39,586 nt of DNA from Acidobacteriaceae bacterium (GCA_003142015.1 PLOI01000035.1:6112-45697); one strand, 5' to 3'; positions 8,401 through 16,804 are shown, counted from the first letter of the stretch. Notes: generated from the sequence alone by a model not told the origin. A program made the numbers and translations.

Positions 8401-9491
8401 AAAACCAGTTGGATCCGCAATACCTGGCCCTGGGCAGTAACGCTCTAGCTGCAAAGACGGCGAGCAGCATGCCGGGCGGCGCATGGACCTACCCGACCTT
8501 CAACAACACGGTCGCACAGGATCTGGTGGCGTTTCCGCAGTATAGCGGTATCACCGATCAGGTTGATTCGGTCGGCAACGCGAACTATAACTCGCTGCAA
8601 GTTACCGCCAACCAGCGGCTTGCTCATGGCCTAGCCTTCACGCTGAGCTACACCTTCAGCAAGACGATCGACGACATCGGAACCTTCCGCTCCGGCTATG
8701 CCATCCCCGCGGGCGCATTGGCCAACAACCCCACCAAGTCGGTGCCGATCGACCGCATCGAACGTTCGCTCAGCACCCAGGATCAGCCTCAGAACCTCGT
8801 TGCCACCATGACTTACGATCTGCCCTTTGGCAAGGGGCACATTGGCGGCGGAAACGCCATTGTGAGCAATATCGTGGGCGGATGGCGTTTCGCCGGCGTC
8901 TACTCCTACGTTTCGGGAAATCCGCTTGCGATTACTGCGACCGGTTGCACCGCTCCGGGCCAAGGCACCTGTATGCCCGCCTACAACACGGCTTTCACTC
9001 CAGTCAACGCGGGAGGATATGCAGCACGCCAAAACGGCAAATGGGGCCAGGGCGCAACCAGAACGACTTTGGCTACGACTCAGTACATCAACCCTGCGGC
9101 ATTCCTGGTGCCAACCGCGCTCTCAAACCCTAACTGCACAGCGACCGGAACACCGTCGCCGTGCTTGGGAATGGTGCTCGGCGACGTCTCCCGCACAGCC
9201 CCCTATGGGTTGCGTGGCCCCTCCAACTACGACATTGACGGCACCGTCCGCAGGACCTTCGATCTCTGGAAGGATGGGCGGGTAAAGTTCGTCTTTGAAG
9301 CGACTGTCTTCAACGCCGTCAACCACGTTTGGTTTGGTAGCCCGGCAACCACAGCGGACGGCGCGATCGGTTCGTCGGTGACTTCATCCAGCCCGTGCGT
9401 TGGCACTACGGGGGACTGCTCCCTGGGCACGATTGGCGGGCAGGCAAACAACGCGCGGCAGTTCCAATTTGCGGGGCACATCAACTTCTAA
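5484..9491 (+). CDS. Oar-like TonB-dependent outer-membrane receptor (pectin locus, second copy)
   Basis: A 1,335-residue receptor. The ATG at 5484 has GGAGG 5 bases upstream in a leader nearly identical to that of the first receptor. A signal peptide with a hydrophobic core (WLAILVIAMMAPLGAKAQ) is followed by the regulatory-like beta-sandwich (IQGTITDSTGALIAGANV), a plug region and a long barrel ending in GHINF. It is more than 150 residues longer than the first copy, with extra glycine/threonine-rich loops. It is inferred to import pectin oligomers from its promoter-proximal operator and from the pectinases that follow. A strong intrinsic terminator separates it from the GH105 gene, so the two may be transcribed separately or with read-through. 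Confidence 0.9.
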   Translation: MRSLAVEEQLNMSGASTSLKHGLLCCFRWGWLAILVIAMMAPLGAKAQLGASATIQGTITDSTGALIAGANVTAQNLATGVKLTRIADKAGYYVLSPLDPGDYTVTTTATGFESLIRKNIHVDGMQVLGLNLTLKIGTANMTVTVTDAPPPLETENATLGVAMENDAYESLPLEMGGANGVSTDQRRSTDMAILMPGVTNNETKNNESDEPMVVNGNSQSTEMYIEGLPLESASVSGDPRYIWSAISVEAVDQFQLKTTAYSAEYQGLGVENFTIKSGTNKIHGSAYDVMRNTAFDAAGFIPAQYPSSYPNAKLAGTYYTPPEHMNEYGVTIGGPIWRNKIFLFGNYMGFRYSTLTKPQAMTIPTPAELCGDFSATGVNIYDPTTQVYGTAYSRTQFGGGTGGANEQYAMNSTGVCVDQGTKAANVIPQGEISPVAKYMQQYWAGAQYLNTGLSNNYMGSYNWGLNNWSTTERLDVDLSDRHKMSVIIAAGRQGLIGLAGSQTTDIGPMPYFYAKPYAPITRVAVFEDTFVIKPTLVNQFKYGAAQYHSPHTNPSTQTPAFAATAAGIGFTNSPSAIAGQAASSFPIVKWPTGGINEAQWGPNAGADDQNTDTYAIADNLQWVKGKHSFTFGGQLEFLEFNDLWAVGGSTPLTLTYALGETASVSGTGTAGTTNTPTTGAGLSYASFLIGAVDSASYTEYAPNAQETGARFHPFAIYVNDDWKATPKLTINAGLRWDAMPPMREAQNRFSFLNPTGTNPYSGTNGTLQFAGSGTDSCNCSTPMNTYHGDWGPRLGLAYAVDNKTVIRAAYGIYYAHGGGTSGGNNILPTTTMLLGLSAAPNPKSPGASLPAFYLNGNQTAFSGDSSTTAVHGLSNDPNNTNFGGPGYSVTAPGTTTVNPGYGTIYSSASVAPNNVSSTLSYLDPKYGGRTPTFEGWSVGFQRLLTKDITLTVSYVGNQGHFLLPSGAARGYWQNQLDPQYLALGSNALAAKTASSMPGGAWTYPTFNNTVAQDLVAFPQYSGITDQVDSVGNANYNSLQVTANQRLAHGLAFTLSYTFSKTIDDIGTFRSGYAIPAGALANNPTKSVPIDRIERSLSTQDQPQNLVATMTYDLPFGKGHIGGGNAIVSNIVGGWRFAGVYSYVSGNPLAITATGCTAPGQGTCMPAYNTAFTPVNAGGYAARQNGKWGQGATRTTLATTQYINPAAFLVPTALSNPNCTATGTPSPCLGMVLGDVSRTAPYGLRGPSNYDIDGTVRRTFDLWKDGRVKFVFEATVFNAVNHVWFGSPATTADGAIGSSVTSSSPCVGTTGDCSLGTIGGQANNARQFQFAGHINF

Positions 9492-9516
9492 GACGCTCTC
9501 GCGTCTTAGTGCACCG

Positions 9517-9550
9517 GGAGGGGTTGGGAAACCAGCCCCTCCGCTTTTTT
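9517..9550 (+). terminator. Intrinsic terminator after the second receptor gene
   Basis: Arms 9517-9527 and 9532-9542 form an 11-bp stem (one G-T wobble) with a GAAA tetraloop, followed by C and six T. This is a canonical Rho-independent terminator starting 25 bases after the stop codon. Confidence 0.85.
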
Positions 9551-9603
9551 GCAGACTTGTTCCATACAATTAAGAAGTTATATGCGGCAAATTAGGAGTT
9601 CGG

Positions 9604-11592
9604 ATGAAGATTGTTACTGGCTATGTGAGCTTGATATTGCTATCGGGGATGGCCGGCAGCGCGTGTGCAGCAGCGCGCACCGAAGTGCGCCCCTGGCCCG
9701 AGCGCGCGGCAAATGCGGCAATCGAGCGTTGGCCGGATGGCCGCCTTGTTCCCGCCGGTCAGCGCTGGGCCTGGAACTACGAACTGGGCACGCTGCTGGA
9801 AGGCATGGATGCGGTGTGGCTGAACACCTCCGATCCGCGCTATTACAAATACATCAAGAGCTCGGTCGATCAGTTTGTCACGCCCGATGGCGCCATCCCC
9901 ACATGGAAGCCGGAAGAAAACCAGCTCGACAACATTCTGCTGGGGCGACAGCTTTTGCTTTTGTATGGCGTCACGCAGGATGCGCGCTACGCCAAGGCCG
10001 CTACGCTGCTTTATCAGCAGCTTATTCATCAGCCGCGCACCGCGTCAGGCAGCTTCTGGCATAAGCAAAAATATCCCAATCAGATGTGGCTCGACGGCCT
10101 CTACATGGCCGAGCCTTTCTATGCCGAATATGCGGCGACGTTTCATCATCCTGAAGCCTTCAGCGACATTACTCATCAATTTGCATTACTGAATGAGCAC
10201 GCGCGCGACCCGAAGACGGGCCTGCTCTACCACGGATGGGATGAGTCGAAGCAGGAGCGCTGGGCCGATAAGCAGACCGGCCTATCCTCTCAGTTCTGGG
10301 CCAGAGGCATCGGCTGGGACATGATGGCATTGGTAGACACGCTGGCCTATTATCCTGAAGACAATCCAGGTCGCAAGCAGTTGATTGCTGAGCTTGAGCA
10401 AGATGCCGCTGCGGTGGTGCGCTACCAGGACAGTGCGACAGGCCTCTGGTATCAGGTGCTCGACAAATCCGTGGCAAAGGGAAACTATCTTGAGTCATCC
10501 GCCTCCTGCATGTTTGTCTATGCGCTGGCAAGGGGCGTACGTCAAGGTTATCTTCCCCAACACTATCTCACCAACGCTGAGCGCGGATACAAAGGCATTC
10601 TGAATCGTTTTGTCGAGACTGGGACCGGCGATGAAGTCTCGCTCACCGGAACGGTGAAAGGCGTGGGCCTTGGCGGCGATCCGTATCGGGACGGTAGCTA
10701 CTCTTATTACGTCGGCGAGAAGACGGCCACCAATGATCCCAAGGGAGTGGGCGCTTTTCTGCTGGCCAGCGCAGAGATTGAGAACGCCGCAAATGCGAGG
10801 TTGGGTCTGGGCAAAACGGTTTTGCTTGACGCCTGGTTCAATAGCCAGAAGCGGCAGGACGCATTCGGCCAGCAGGTTGCCTTCCACTACAAATGGAACG
10901 ACCTGAGCAATAGCGGCTACTCTTTCTTCGGTCACATCTTCAACAACTTCGGCGCGGAAACGAAAACTCTCTATGCGGCACCCACGCTCGCAACGCTTCG
11001 CCAGGCGCAAGTCTACATCATCGTTTCTCCTGATATTCCGGCGAAGAACCCGAACCCGCATTATATGCAGCCGGAAGACGCGGCGCAGATTGCGGAGTGG
11101 ATCAAGGCCGGCGGCGTGCTGGTGATTATGGAAAACGATCCGGGGAACGCCGATTTGGAGCACATTAATCTAATGGCTGAGCAATTCGGCATCCATTTCA
11201 ACAATGTGTTGCGCAATAAAGTGGACGGGAATAAGTTCGAGATGGGAAAGATTGCCATCGATGCCGCGGGCCCCATCTTCCGCGTTCCGCACACCATCTT
11301 CATGAAAGAGATCTGCACTATTGCTGTGAAATCCAACGCCAGAACAGTGCTTCGCGATAGCGGAGACATTCTGATGGCCACGGCGCATTACGGCAAAGGA
11401 ACGGTCTTTGCCACGGTCGATCCATGGCTCTACAACGAATACACCGATGGCCGAAAGCTCCCTGCCGAGTATGACAACTACGCCGCCGGCAAAGAACTTG
11501 CCCGATGGATTCTCGCGCAGATTCCGCGCGAATATCCCAAGGCGAAACCCGCATCATCGAGCAACAGAACCAATGCTGCTCACAAGCATTAG
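9604..11592 (+). CDS. GH105 unsaturated rhamnogalacturonyl/galacturonyl hydrolase with C-terminal extension
   Basis: A secreted or periplasmic protein of 662 residues with signal peptide 1-22. The ATG has AGGAG 5 bases upstream. Residues about 30-395 match the YteR/GH105 (alpha/alpha)6 barrel. The MWLDGLYMAEPF motif contains D164, equivalent to the catalytic Asp of the family, and SSQFWARGIGWDMMALVDTL and YLESSASCMFVYAL are further conserved stretches. The enzyme removes the 4,5-unsaturated uronic acid left at the non-reducing end by pectate or rhamnogalacturonan lyases. Residues about 401-650 are an additional Rossmann-like domain resembling DUF4350/ThuA-type glutamine-amidotransferase folds (AGGVLVIMENDPGN, HYGKGTVFATVDPWLYNEY), role unknown. 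The next pectinase gene begins 31 bases downstream, indicating an operon. Confidence 0.9.
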   Translation: MKIVTGYVSLILLSGMAGSACAAARTEVRPWPERAANAAIERWPDGRLVPAGQRWAWNYELGTLLEGMDAVWLNTSDPRYYKYIKSSVDQFVTPDGAIPTWKPEENQLDNILLGRQLLLLYGVTQDARYAKAATLLYQQLIHQPRTASGSFWHKQKYPNQMWLDGLYMAEPFYAEYAATFHHPEAFSDITHQFALLNEHARDPKTGLLYHGWDESKQERWADKQTGLSSQFWARGIGWDMMALVDTLAYYPEDNPGRKQLIAELEQDAAAVVRYQDSATGLWYQVLDKSVAKGNYLESSASCMFVYALARGVRQGYLPQHYLTNAERGYKGILNRFVETGTGDEVSLTGTVKGVGLGGDPYRDGSYSYYVGEKTATNDPKGVGAFLLASAEIENAANARLGLGKTVLLDAWFNSQKRQDAFGQQVAFHYKWNDLSNSGYSFFGHIFNNFGAETKTLYAAPTLATLRQAQVYIIVSPDIPAKNPNPHYMQPEDAAQIAEWIKAGGVLVIMENDPGNADLEHINLMAEQFGIHFNNVLRNKVDGNKFEMGKIAIDAAGPIFRVPHTIFMKEICTIAVKSNARTVLRDSGDILMATAHYGKGTVFATVDPWLYNEYTDGRKLPAEYDNYAAGKELARWILAQIPREYPKAKPASSSNRTNAAHKH

Positions 11593-11623
11593 CGCGACCC
11601 ACTGCCGTTCTAATAGGAGACTT

Positions 11624-13981
11624 ATGCGTTCACTTCTCAGTTTCTCGCTCTCTGCCCCGTCGTTGTTATGTTTTGTCCTGACCTTATCTGCTCAAGACAC
11701 GCGCAAGGTCACCGAACCGCATATCCCCGCTGCCTGCGCCACGCTGAACGCAAGCATCGTGGCTGAACGCGGAGTGATCGCGCCTGAGGATGAGCAGAAA
11801 TTGGATACCGAGCGCATCCAGCACGCCATCGATAACTGCGCTGCTGGCAAGGCTGTTGTGCTGCGCGCCAATGGGCTGAAGAATGTATTTCTGACCGGTC
11901 CCATCGCTTTGCGCGCCGGCGTAACACTGGTGGTGAATGCCAATACCGCGCTGGTGGCTTCGCGCGATCCGCGCCTGTATGATCTCGCGCCCGGCAGTTG
12001 CGGCATTGTCAGCGACCGTGGCCATGGGTGCAAGCCGCTGATTCTGGGCGATGGAGCAAGGGGCAGCGGCATCATGGGTTTGGGATCCATTGATGGCCGG
12101 GGCGGCGCCAAACTGCTGGGGCAAGATGTGACCTGGTGGGACCTGGCGCACCAAGCAAAGATTACCGACAAACAGCAAAGCGTGCCGGTGATGATTGTGT
12201 TGCGTCACGCAGATGATTTCACCATGTATAAGATCACGCTGCGGAACTCACCGAACTTCCATGTAGGCGTCAACGAAACGGACGGTTTCACCGCATGGGG
12301 TGTGAAGATCATGACGCCCAAGACCGCACGTAACACGGACGGCATCGATCCCGGTTCCTCGCGCAACGTGACCATCGCTTATTGTTCCATTCATACCGGA
12401 GACGACGACGTAGCGGTTAAATCTGGCAGAGGTGTGCCGTCCTCGAACATCTCCATCCTGCACAACCATTTCTATACCGGCCACGGCATGTCCATCGGCA
12501 GCGGAACCAGCGGCGGGGTTGATCACATGCTGGTTGACGACCTGACTATCGACGGCGCGGACAACGGCATTCGCATCAAGTCCGACCGCAGCCGCGGCGG
12601 CCTGGTGCACGATCTCCTCTATCGCGACGTTTGCATTCGCGATACGAAGAACCCGCTTGTCTTCACGCCGCTTTACACAACCTTCACCGGAGATCAGCTT
12701 CCTGTCTATCGGGATATCACACTCGAAAACGTACACGTGCTGACGGCAGGGAGTTACACCTTTCTCGGACTGGACTCGCAGCACAAACTCGGGTTGAAAC
12801 TCGACAATGTATTTGCCGACGACCAGGCGCACTCATCTATGTTAATCAAGGACGCGGAGATAGTTATCGGCAGCAAGCGCGGCAATCTGGAACCCGGTGG
12901 AGACGATGTAACCGTGCAACAAACGCCCGGCTCAGCACCCGGCGCGCCACTGGCCTGCGAGACGCGCTTTGTTCCTTTCCCATCTCTTGCGACCGCTCCG
13001 GAGATGGCAGGGACGGTTCTTCCAGAAGATGAGACCTTGTATGTTGCGGCCGATGGAACGGGCGACTTTTACTCCATCCAGCGCGCGCTTGATGCGGCGC
13101 CGAAAGACGGAGCCCTGGTGCTGGTGGCACCCGGAACCTACCGCGAAGTGCTCACCATCGACAAGCCCAACATCCGCCTGCGCAGCGCAAACGGCGATGC
13201 TACCAAAACAGTGGTAGTGAATGATCGCAGCGCGGGAGCGAATGGCGGCACGCTTCACTCCGCCACCGCGAATGTGACGGCCGACAATTTTTTTGCGGAG
13301 AACATTACCTTCGAGAATGATTTCAACCGCACACACGCGCAGATTTTTGCCGGCTCACAGGCCCTGGCTTTGTTGACGACCGGCGACCGAGGCGTCTTCC
13401 ACAATGTGCGCCTGCTGGGCAATCAGGACACGGTCTATGCAGGCAGCCGCAACTGCGCTCCCGACGGACAGAACTGCATTCCAGCGCGGCAGTATTTTTC
13501 CGGTTGTTACATTGCCGGAAACGTCGATTTTATCTTCGGAGATGGCAAAGCTGTCTTCGATCACTGCGAGATTCATAGCACCGCACATGACGGCGGATAC
13601 ATCACGGCTCAGGCAAAACACTATCTTGAGGAAGACTCTGGCTTCGTGCTCAACCAATGCAAGCTCACTGCCGATCCAGGCGTAACGAAGCCTGTCTATC
13701 TCGGCCGGCCCTGGCGTCCCTATGCCACGGTTGTTTTCCTTGATACGGAGATGGGCAGCTACATCGATCCGGCAGGCTGGCGCGAGTGGCATCCGGGAGA
13801 AACACATTCGATCGAAACCGTGTTCTATGCCGAATACAACTCCACCGGCCCCGGCGCGCGGCCAGACCAGCGCGATCCGCATACTCATTTTCTAACTCAA
13901 GAACAGGCCAGGCAGTTTGCGCCTTCTGTCTTTCTGCGCGGCGCAGATAACTGGGACCCTTTGCAACTCATCAAACAGTAG
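11624..13981 (+). CDS. Secreted polygalacturonase-pectin methylesterase fusion (GH28-CE8)
   Basis: A 785-residue two-domain pectinase. The open frame extends up to 11408 inside the GH105 gene, but the ATG at 11624 with AGGAGA just upstream starts a clear signal peptide (MRSLLSFSLSAPSLLCF). Residues about 40-440 are a GH28 right-handed beta-helix with all four family signatures: NTDG (237-240), GDDD (259-262), GHG (286-288) and RIK (317-319). Residues about 470-785 are a CE8 beta-helix: VAADGTGDFYSIQ, GNQDTVY (599-605), GNVDFIFG (632-639, catalytic D635) and GRPWRP (694-699). The CE8 part removes methyl esters from homogalacturonan and the GH28 part hydrolyses the exposed polygalacturonate. 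It forms an operon with the upstream GH105 gene. All catalytic residues I can check are present in both halves. Confidence 0.93.
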   Translation: MRSLLSFSLSAPSLLCFVLTLSAQDTRKVTEPHIPAACATLNASIVAERGVIAPEDEQKLDTERIQHAIDNCAAGKAVVLRANGLKNVFLTGPIALRAGVTLVVNANTALVASRDPRLYDLAPGSCGIVSDRGHGCKPLILGDGARGSGIMGLGSIDGRGGAKLLGQDVTWWDLAHQAKITDKQQSVPVMIVLRHADDFTMYKITLRNSPNFHVGVNETDGFTAWGVKIMTPKTARNTDGIDPGSSRNVTIAYCSIHTGDDDVAVKSGRGVPSSNISILHNHFYTGHGMSIGSGTSGGVDHMLVDDLTIDGADNGIRIKSDRSRGGLVHDLLYRDVCIRDTKNPLVFTPLYTTFTGDQLPVYRDITLENVHVLTAGSYTFLGLDSQHKLGLKLDNVFADDQAHSSMLIKDAEIVIGSKRGNLEPGGDDVTVQQTPGSAPGAPLACETRFVPFPSLATAPEMAGTVLPEDETLYVAADGTGDFYSIQRALDAAPKDGALVLVAPGTYREVLTIDKPNIRLRSANGDATKTVVVNDRSAGANGGTLHSATANVTADNFFAENITFENDFNRTHAQIFAGSQALALLTTGDRGVFHNVRLLGNQDTVYAGSRNCAPDGQNCIPARQYFSGCYIAGNVDFIFGDGKAVFDHCEIHSTAHDGGYITAQAKHYLEEDSGFVLNQCKLTADPGVTKPVYLGRPWRPYATVVFLDTEMGSYIDPAGWREWHPGETHSIETVFYAEYNSTGPGARPDQRDPHTHFLTQEQARQFAPSVFLRGADNWDPLQLIKQ

Positions 13982-14002
13982 CAGGCAACTTGCGTTGCCT
14001 GC
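13981..14002. terminator. Hairpin between convergent pectinase and gnd genes
   Basis: A perfect 9-bp stem (13981-13989 with 13994-14002) and a TTGC loop, starting at the last base of the pectinase stop codon. No clear T-run follows on either strand. It may separate the two convergent transcripts (gnd ends at 14031). Confidence 0.6.
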
Positions 14003-14030
14003 GAAGTTATACCTTGCCGCGAGTCATGAG

Positions 14031-15491
14031 CTACACAGTATAAGTTGACGACGAAACCCGGCCTCCGTGGCCAGTCCAGTTGGTATGGAAAAACTGGCCG
14101 CGCGGCTTGTCGGTGCGTTCATAGGTGTGCGCGCCGAAATAGTCGCGTTGCGCTTGCAGCAGATTAGCGGGCAGGCGCGCGGTGCGATAGCCGTCAAAGA
14201 ACGCGAGCGCGGTGGAGAATGCCGGAGTGGGCACGCCTAGTTCAATGGCATGAACCAGCGCCGCGCGCCACGAAGCCTGGTAACCGCTGATCGCCGCGGA
14301 AAAGAAGTTGTCGAGCAGCAGATTCTCCGGTACGGGTTTTTTGTCGTAGGCTTCTTTGATCTTGCCCAAAAATTGACTGCGAATGATGCACCCGCCTCGC
14401 CACATCAGCGCGATGCCGCCCATGTTCAGCTTCCATCCATGCTCCTGGGCAGCAGCCTTGAGCAGCATGTAGCCTTGCGCGTAGGAGACGATTTTGGAGC
14501 AGTAGAGCGCCCGGCGCACATCCTCGATGAACTGAACGCGGCCGCCAGGGACCGTCTTCGTAACGGGTCCCGCAAGAATCTTCGACGCCGCGACGCGTTC
14601 CTCTTTCAGCGCCGACAGGCAACGCGCAAAGACCGACTCGCCGATCAGAGTTACGGGCTGGCCGAGATCGAGCGAGCTGAAGACTGTCCACTTGCCTGTG
14701 CCTTTCTGGCCGGCGGTGTCAAGAATCTTGTCTACGATTGGTTGCCCGTCGTCATCCTTTTTCGCAAAGATGTGGCTGGAGATTTCGACCAGGTAACTGT
14801 CCAGCTCGCCCTTGTTCCACTCGGCGAAAACCGTGTGCAACTCATCAGCGGTCAGGCCAAGCCCGCGCTGCAACAGATCGTAAGCCTCGCAGATCAACTG
14901 CATATCGCCGTACTCTATGCCGTTGTGGACCATCTTGACGAAGTGTCCGGCGCCGTCCTCTCCTACCCAGTCGCAGCAGGGAGTTCCATCTTCGACCTTT
15001 GCGGCGATGGACTGAAAAATATCTTTCACGTGCGGCCACGCAGCTGGATTGCCGCCGGGCATGATCGATGGGCCGAAGCGCGCGCCTTCTTCGCCGCCGG
15101 AGACTCCGGTCCCGATAAACAGGATGCCTTTTGCAGCCAGATCTTTGGTCCGGCGATTAGAGTCTGTAAACAGCGAGTTACCGCCATCAATGATGATATC
15201 GCCCGCCTCAAGATAGGGCAGCACGCGGCTGATCGTCTGATCAACACTGTCGCCGGCTTTGACCATCAGCATGACGCGCCGCGGCCGCTTGAGCAGACGG
15301 GCTAACTCCTCGATGGAGTGCGCTCCAACAACTTGTGTGCCCTTCGCTTCGTTAGCAAGAAACTCGTCCACCTTGGAAACGGTGCGGTTGAAAACGGCAA
15401 CTTTGAAGCCGTGGTCGTTCATGTTGAGGACAAGATTCTGTCCCATGACGGCAAGGCCGATGAGGCCGATATCACATGATGCTTCCGGCAT
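14031..15491 (-). CDS. gnd: 6-phosphogluconate dehydrogenase, decarboxylating
   Basis: A cytoplasmic enzyme of 486 residues, the usual length of the long (homodimeric) form. It oxidatively decarboxylates 6-phosphogluconate to ribulose 5-phosphate using NADP+. An N-terminal Rossmann motif GLAVMG (12-17), the substrate signature GTGVSGGEEGAR with PSIMPGG, and the catalytic Lys/Glu segment HFVKMVHNGIEYGDMQ are all present. GGAG lies about 6 bases before the ATG. It follows kdgK on the same strand after 30 bases, so the two likely share a transcript. Its presence next to a KDG kinase is unusual: galacturonate catabolism does not pass through 6-phosphogluconate. It may supply NADPH and pentoses while the cell grows on uronates. 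Confidence 0.95.
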   Translation of the reverse strand: MPEASCDIGLIGLAVMGQNLVLNMNDHGFKVAVFNRTVSKVDEFLANEAKGTQVVGAHSIEELARLLKRPRRVMLMVKAGDSVDQTISRVLPYLEAGDIIIDGGNSLFTDSNRRTKDLAAKGILFIGTGVSGGEEGARFGPSIMPGGNPAAWPHVKDIFQSIAAKVEDGTPCCDWVGEDGAGHFVKMVHNGIEYGDMQLICEAYDLLQRGLGLTADELHTVFAEWNKGELDSYLVEISSHIFAKKDDDGQPIVDKILDTAGQKGTGKWTVFSSLDLGQPVTLIGESVFARCLSALKEERVAASKILAGPVTKTVPGGRVQFIEDVRRALYCSKIVSYAQGYMLLKAAAQEHGWKLNMGGIALMWRGGCIIRSQFLGKIKEAYDKKPVPENLLLDNFFSAAISGYQASWRAALVHAIELGVPTPAFSTALAFFDGYRTARLPANLLQAQRDYFGAHTYERTDKPRGQFFHTNWTGHGGRVSSSTYTV

Positions 15492-15521
15492 ACTATCTCC
15501 AAACTCTTTGTGAAATTGTTG

Positions 15522-16604
15522 CTACCGCTGAATGCGCGCCGATCCGCCTTTGGCGAAAGATCGCACCTGATCCACTGTTGCCATGGTTGTGTCACCGGGG
15601 AAGGTGGTCAACAGCGCTCCATGCGCCCATCCCAGTTTCAGAGCTTCTTCGGGCGTCTCGCCGCTCAGCAGGCCATAGATAAATCCGGCCGCAAAACCGT
15701 CGCCGCCTCCCACGCGATCCACCACCTCCAGCTCGGCCGTCGGAGCAGTGTAAGTCTTTCCGTCAACCCATGCCACCGCGCTCCAGCTATGCCGATTGGT
15801 GGAGTGCACCTCGCGCAGCGTTGTAGCTACCACTTTTGCTTGAGGATGTTTCTTCACTACATTAGCTATCATGCCAAAAAAGATGCTGGGGTCCAGCTTC
15901 GATTTGGCCGCGACCTCAGGTCCCGGAATGCCCAGTCCCTTTTGCAGATCCTCCTCGTTGCCCACCAGCACATCCACGTTCTCGACAATGCGGCCGATGG
16001 TCTCAACCGCGCGCTCGGCGCCGCCCTGAATATTCCACAGCTTCTCGCGGAAATTCAAATCAAACGAAGTCACTGCTCCTGCGGCCTTGGCTTCCCTCAT
16101 CATCTCCGCGGCCAGCGCCGCAGTACTCGGCGAAAGCGCCGCAAAGAGTCCGCCGCAGTGCACCCAGCGCACGCCACCTGCAAAGATCGCCTTCCAGTCG
16201 AAATCCCCCGGCTTCAGTTGCGCCGCGGCCTCGTTCGCCCGGTTGTAGAAGACCACCGGAGGGCGCAAACCGTACCCCCGGTCGCTGTACACCGCCGCCA
16301 TATTGGGACCGGTGACGCCGTTGTGCTTGAAGTGCTTGTAGAACGGCTTCACTCCCATGGCGCGGACACGCTCGGCAATCAGGTCGCCGATGGGATAGTC
16401 AGACATGGCCGAGACGATTGCCGTCCTCAAACCAAAACAGTCTGAAAGGTTGGCAGCAACATTGAATTCGCCGCCACTGACGTGAATCTGGCACTCGGTG
16501 GCCTTGCGGAAGGGAATGATCCCCGGATCAAGCCTGTGCACCAACGCACCCAGCGACAGAAAATCCAGATCAGCGTCCTTGCTGATATTCAGTCCATTGC
16601 TCAT
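15522..16604 (-). CDS. kdgK: 2-keto-3-deoxygluconate (KDG) kinase, PfkB family
   Basis: A 360-residue PfkB/ribokinase-type sugar kinase. An N-terminal region with the GGEFNVAANLSDCFGLRTA substrate motif and the C-terminal DRVGGGDGFAAGF signature, with catalytic Asp near residue 302, are visible. KDG kinase phosphorylates KDG to KDPG, joining the galacturonate and glucuronate branches to the Entner-Doudoroff aldolase. The choice of KDG over other sugar substrates rests on context (uxaC, pectinases, GntR). The frame reaches an ATG at 16628, but the ATG at 16604 is preferred because GGAG lies about 10 bases upstream. It is divergent from the second GntR gene, and the shared region holds an operator at 16721-16731. 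Confidence 0.85.
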   Translation of the reverse strand: MSNGLNISKDADLDFLSLGALVHRLDPGIIPFRKATECQIHVSGGEFNVAANLSDCFGLRTAIVSAMSDYPIGDLIAERVRAMGVKPFYKHFKHNGVTGPNMAAVYSDRGYGLRPPVVFYNRANEAAAQLKPGDFDWKAIFAGGVRWVHCGGLFAALSPSTAALAAEMMREAKAAGAVTSFDLNFREKLWNIQGGAERAVETIGRIVENVDVLVGNEEDLQKGLGIPGPEVAAKSKLDPSIFFGMIANVVKKHPQAKVVATTLREVHSTNRHSWSAVAWVDGKTYTAPTAELEVVDRVGGGDGFAAGFIYGLLSGETPEEALKLGWAHGALLTTFPGDTTMATVDQVRSFAKGGSARIQR

Positions 16605-16720
16605 CGGCTGTTTACTCCTGCTCCCCATAGGGGGTAGTGAAACTCTGCAAATTTCGACCTGCGATTCATCAGATCACCTTAGCACCCTGCCTCGCAGACG
16701 GCAGCGCGGTCTGAGTGGAG

Positions 16721-16731
16721 AGGTCTGACCA
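16721..16731. promoter_or_regulatory. FadR-type GntR operator palindrome, site 7 (kdgK/gntR2 divergent region)
   Basis: AGGTCTGACCA between divergent kdgK-gnd and the second GntR gene. A weaker half-matching copy, CGGTCTGAGTG at 16707-16717, precedes it with a 14-bp centre spacing. The flank (ACCAC..CATACAC) resembles the flank of the uxaC/gntR1 site (ACCACAGTATACAC), suggesting the two divergent regions share ancestry. Confidence 0.78.
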
Positions 16732-16804
16732 CCAGCATACACGCAGACCCTAAATGTTGCCAATCTGAAGAGAAAAATGCGCAGAAACAACCATCGGTGC
16801 TAAT

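Noticed and set aside
11408-11623. N-terminal extension of the pectinase fusion into the GH105 gene
   Set aside because: It overlaps GH105 codons, lacks a ribosome binding site and would bury the signal peptide that starts at 11624.
14250-15305. 351-codon open frame antisense to gnd
   Set aside because: gnd is unmistakable on the other strand; the antisense translation has no recognisable motif.
15510-16445. 311-codon open frame antisense to kdgK
   Set aside because: The same shadow effect; the kinase signatures are on the minus strand.
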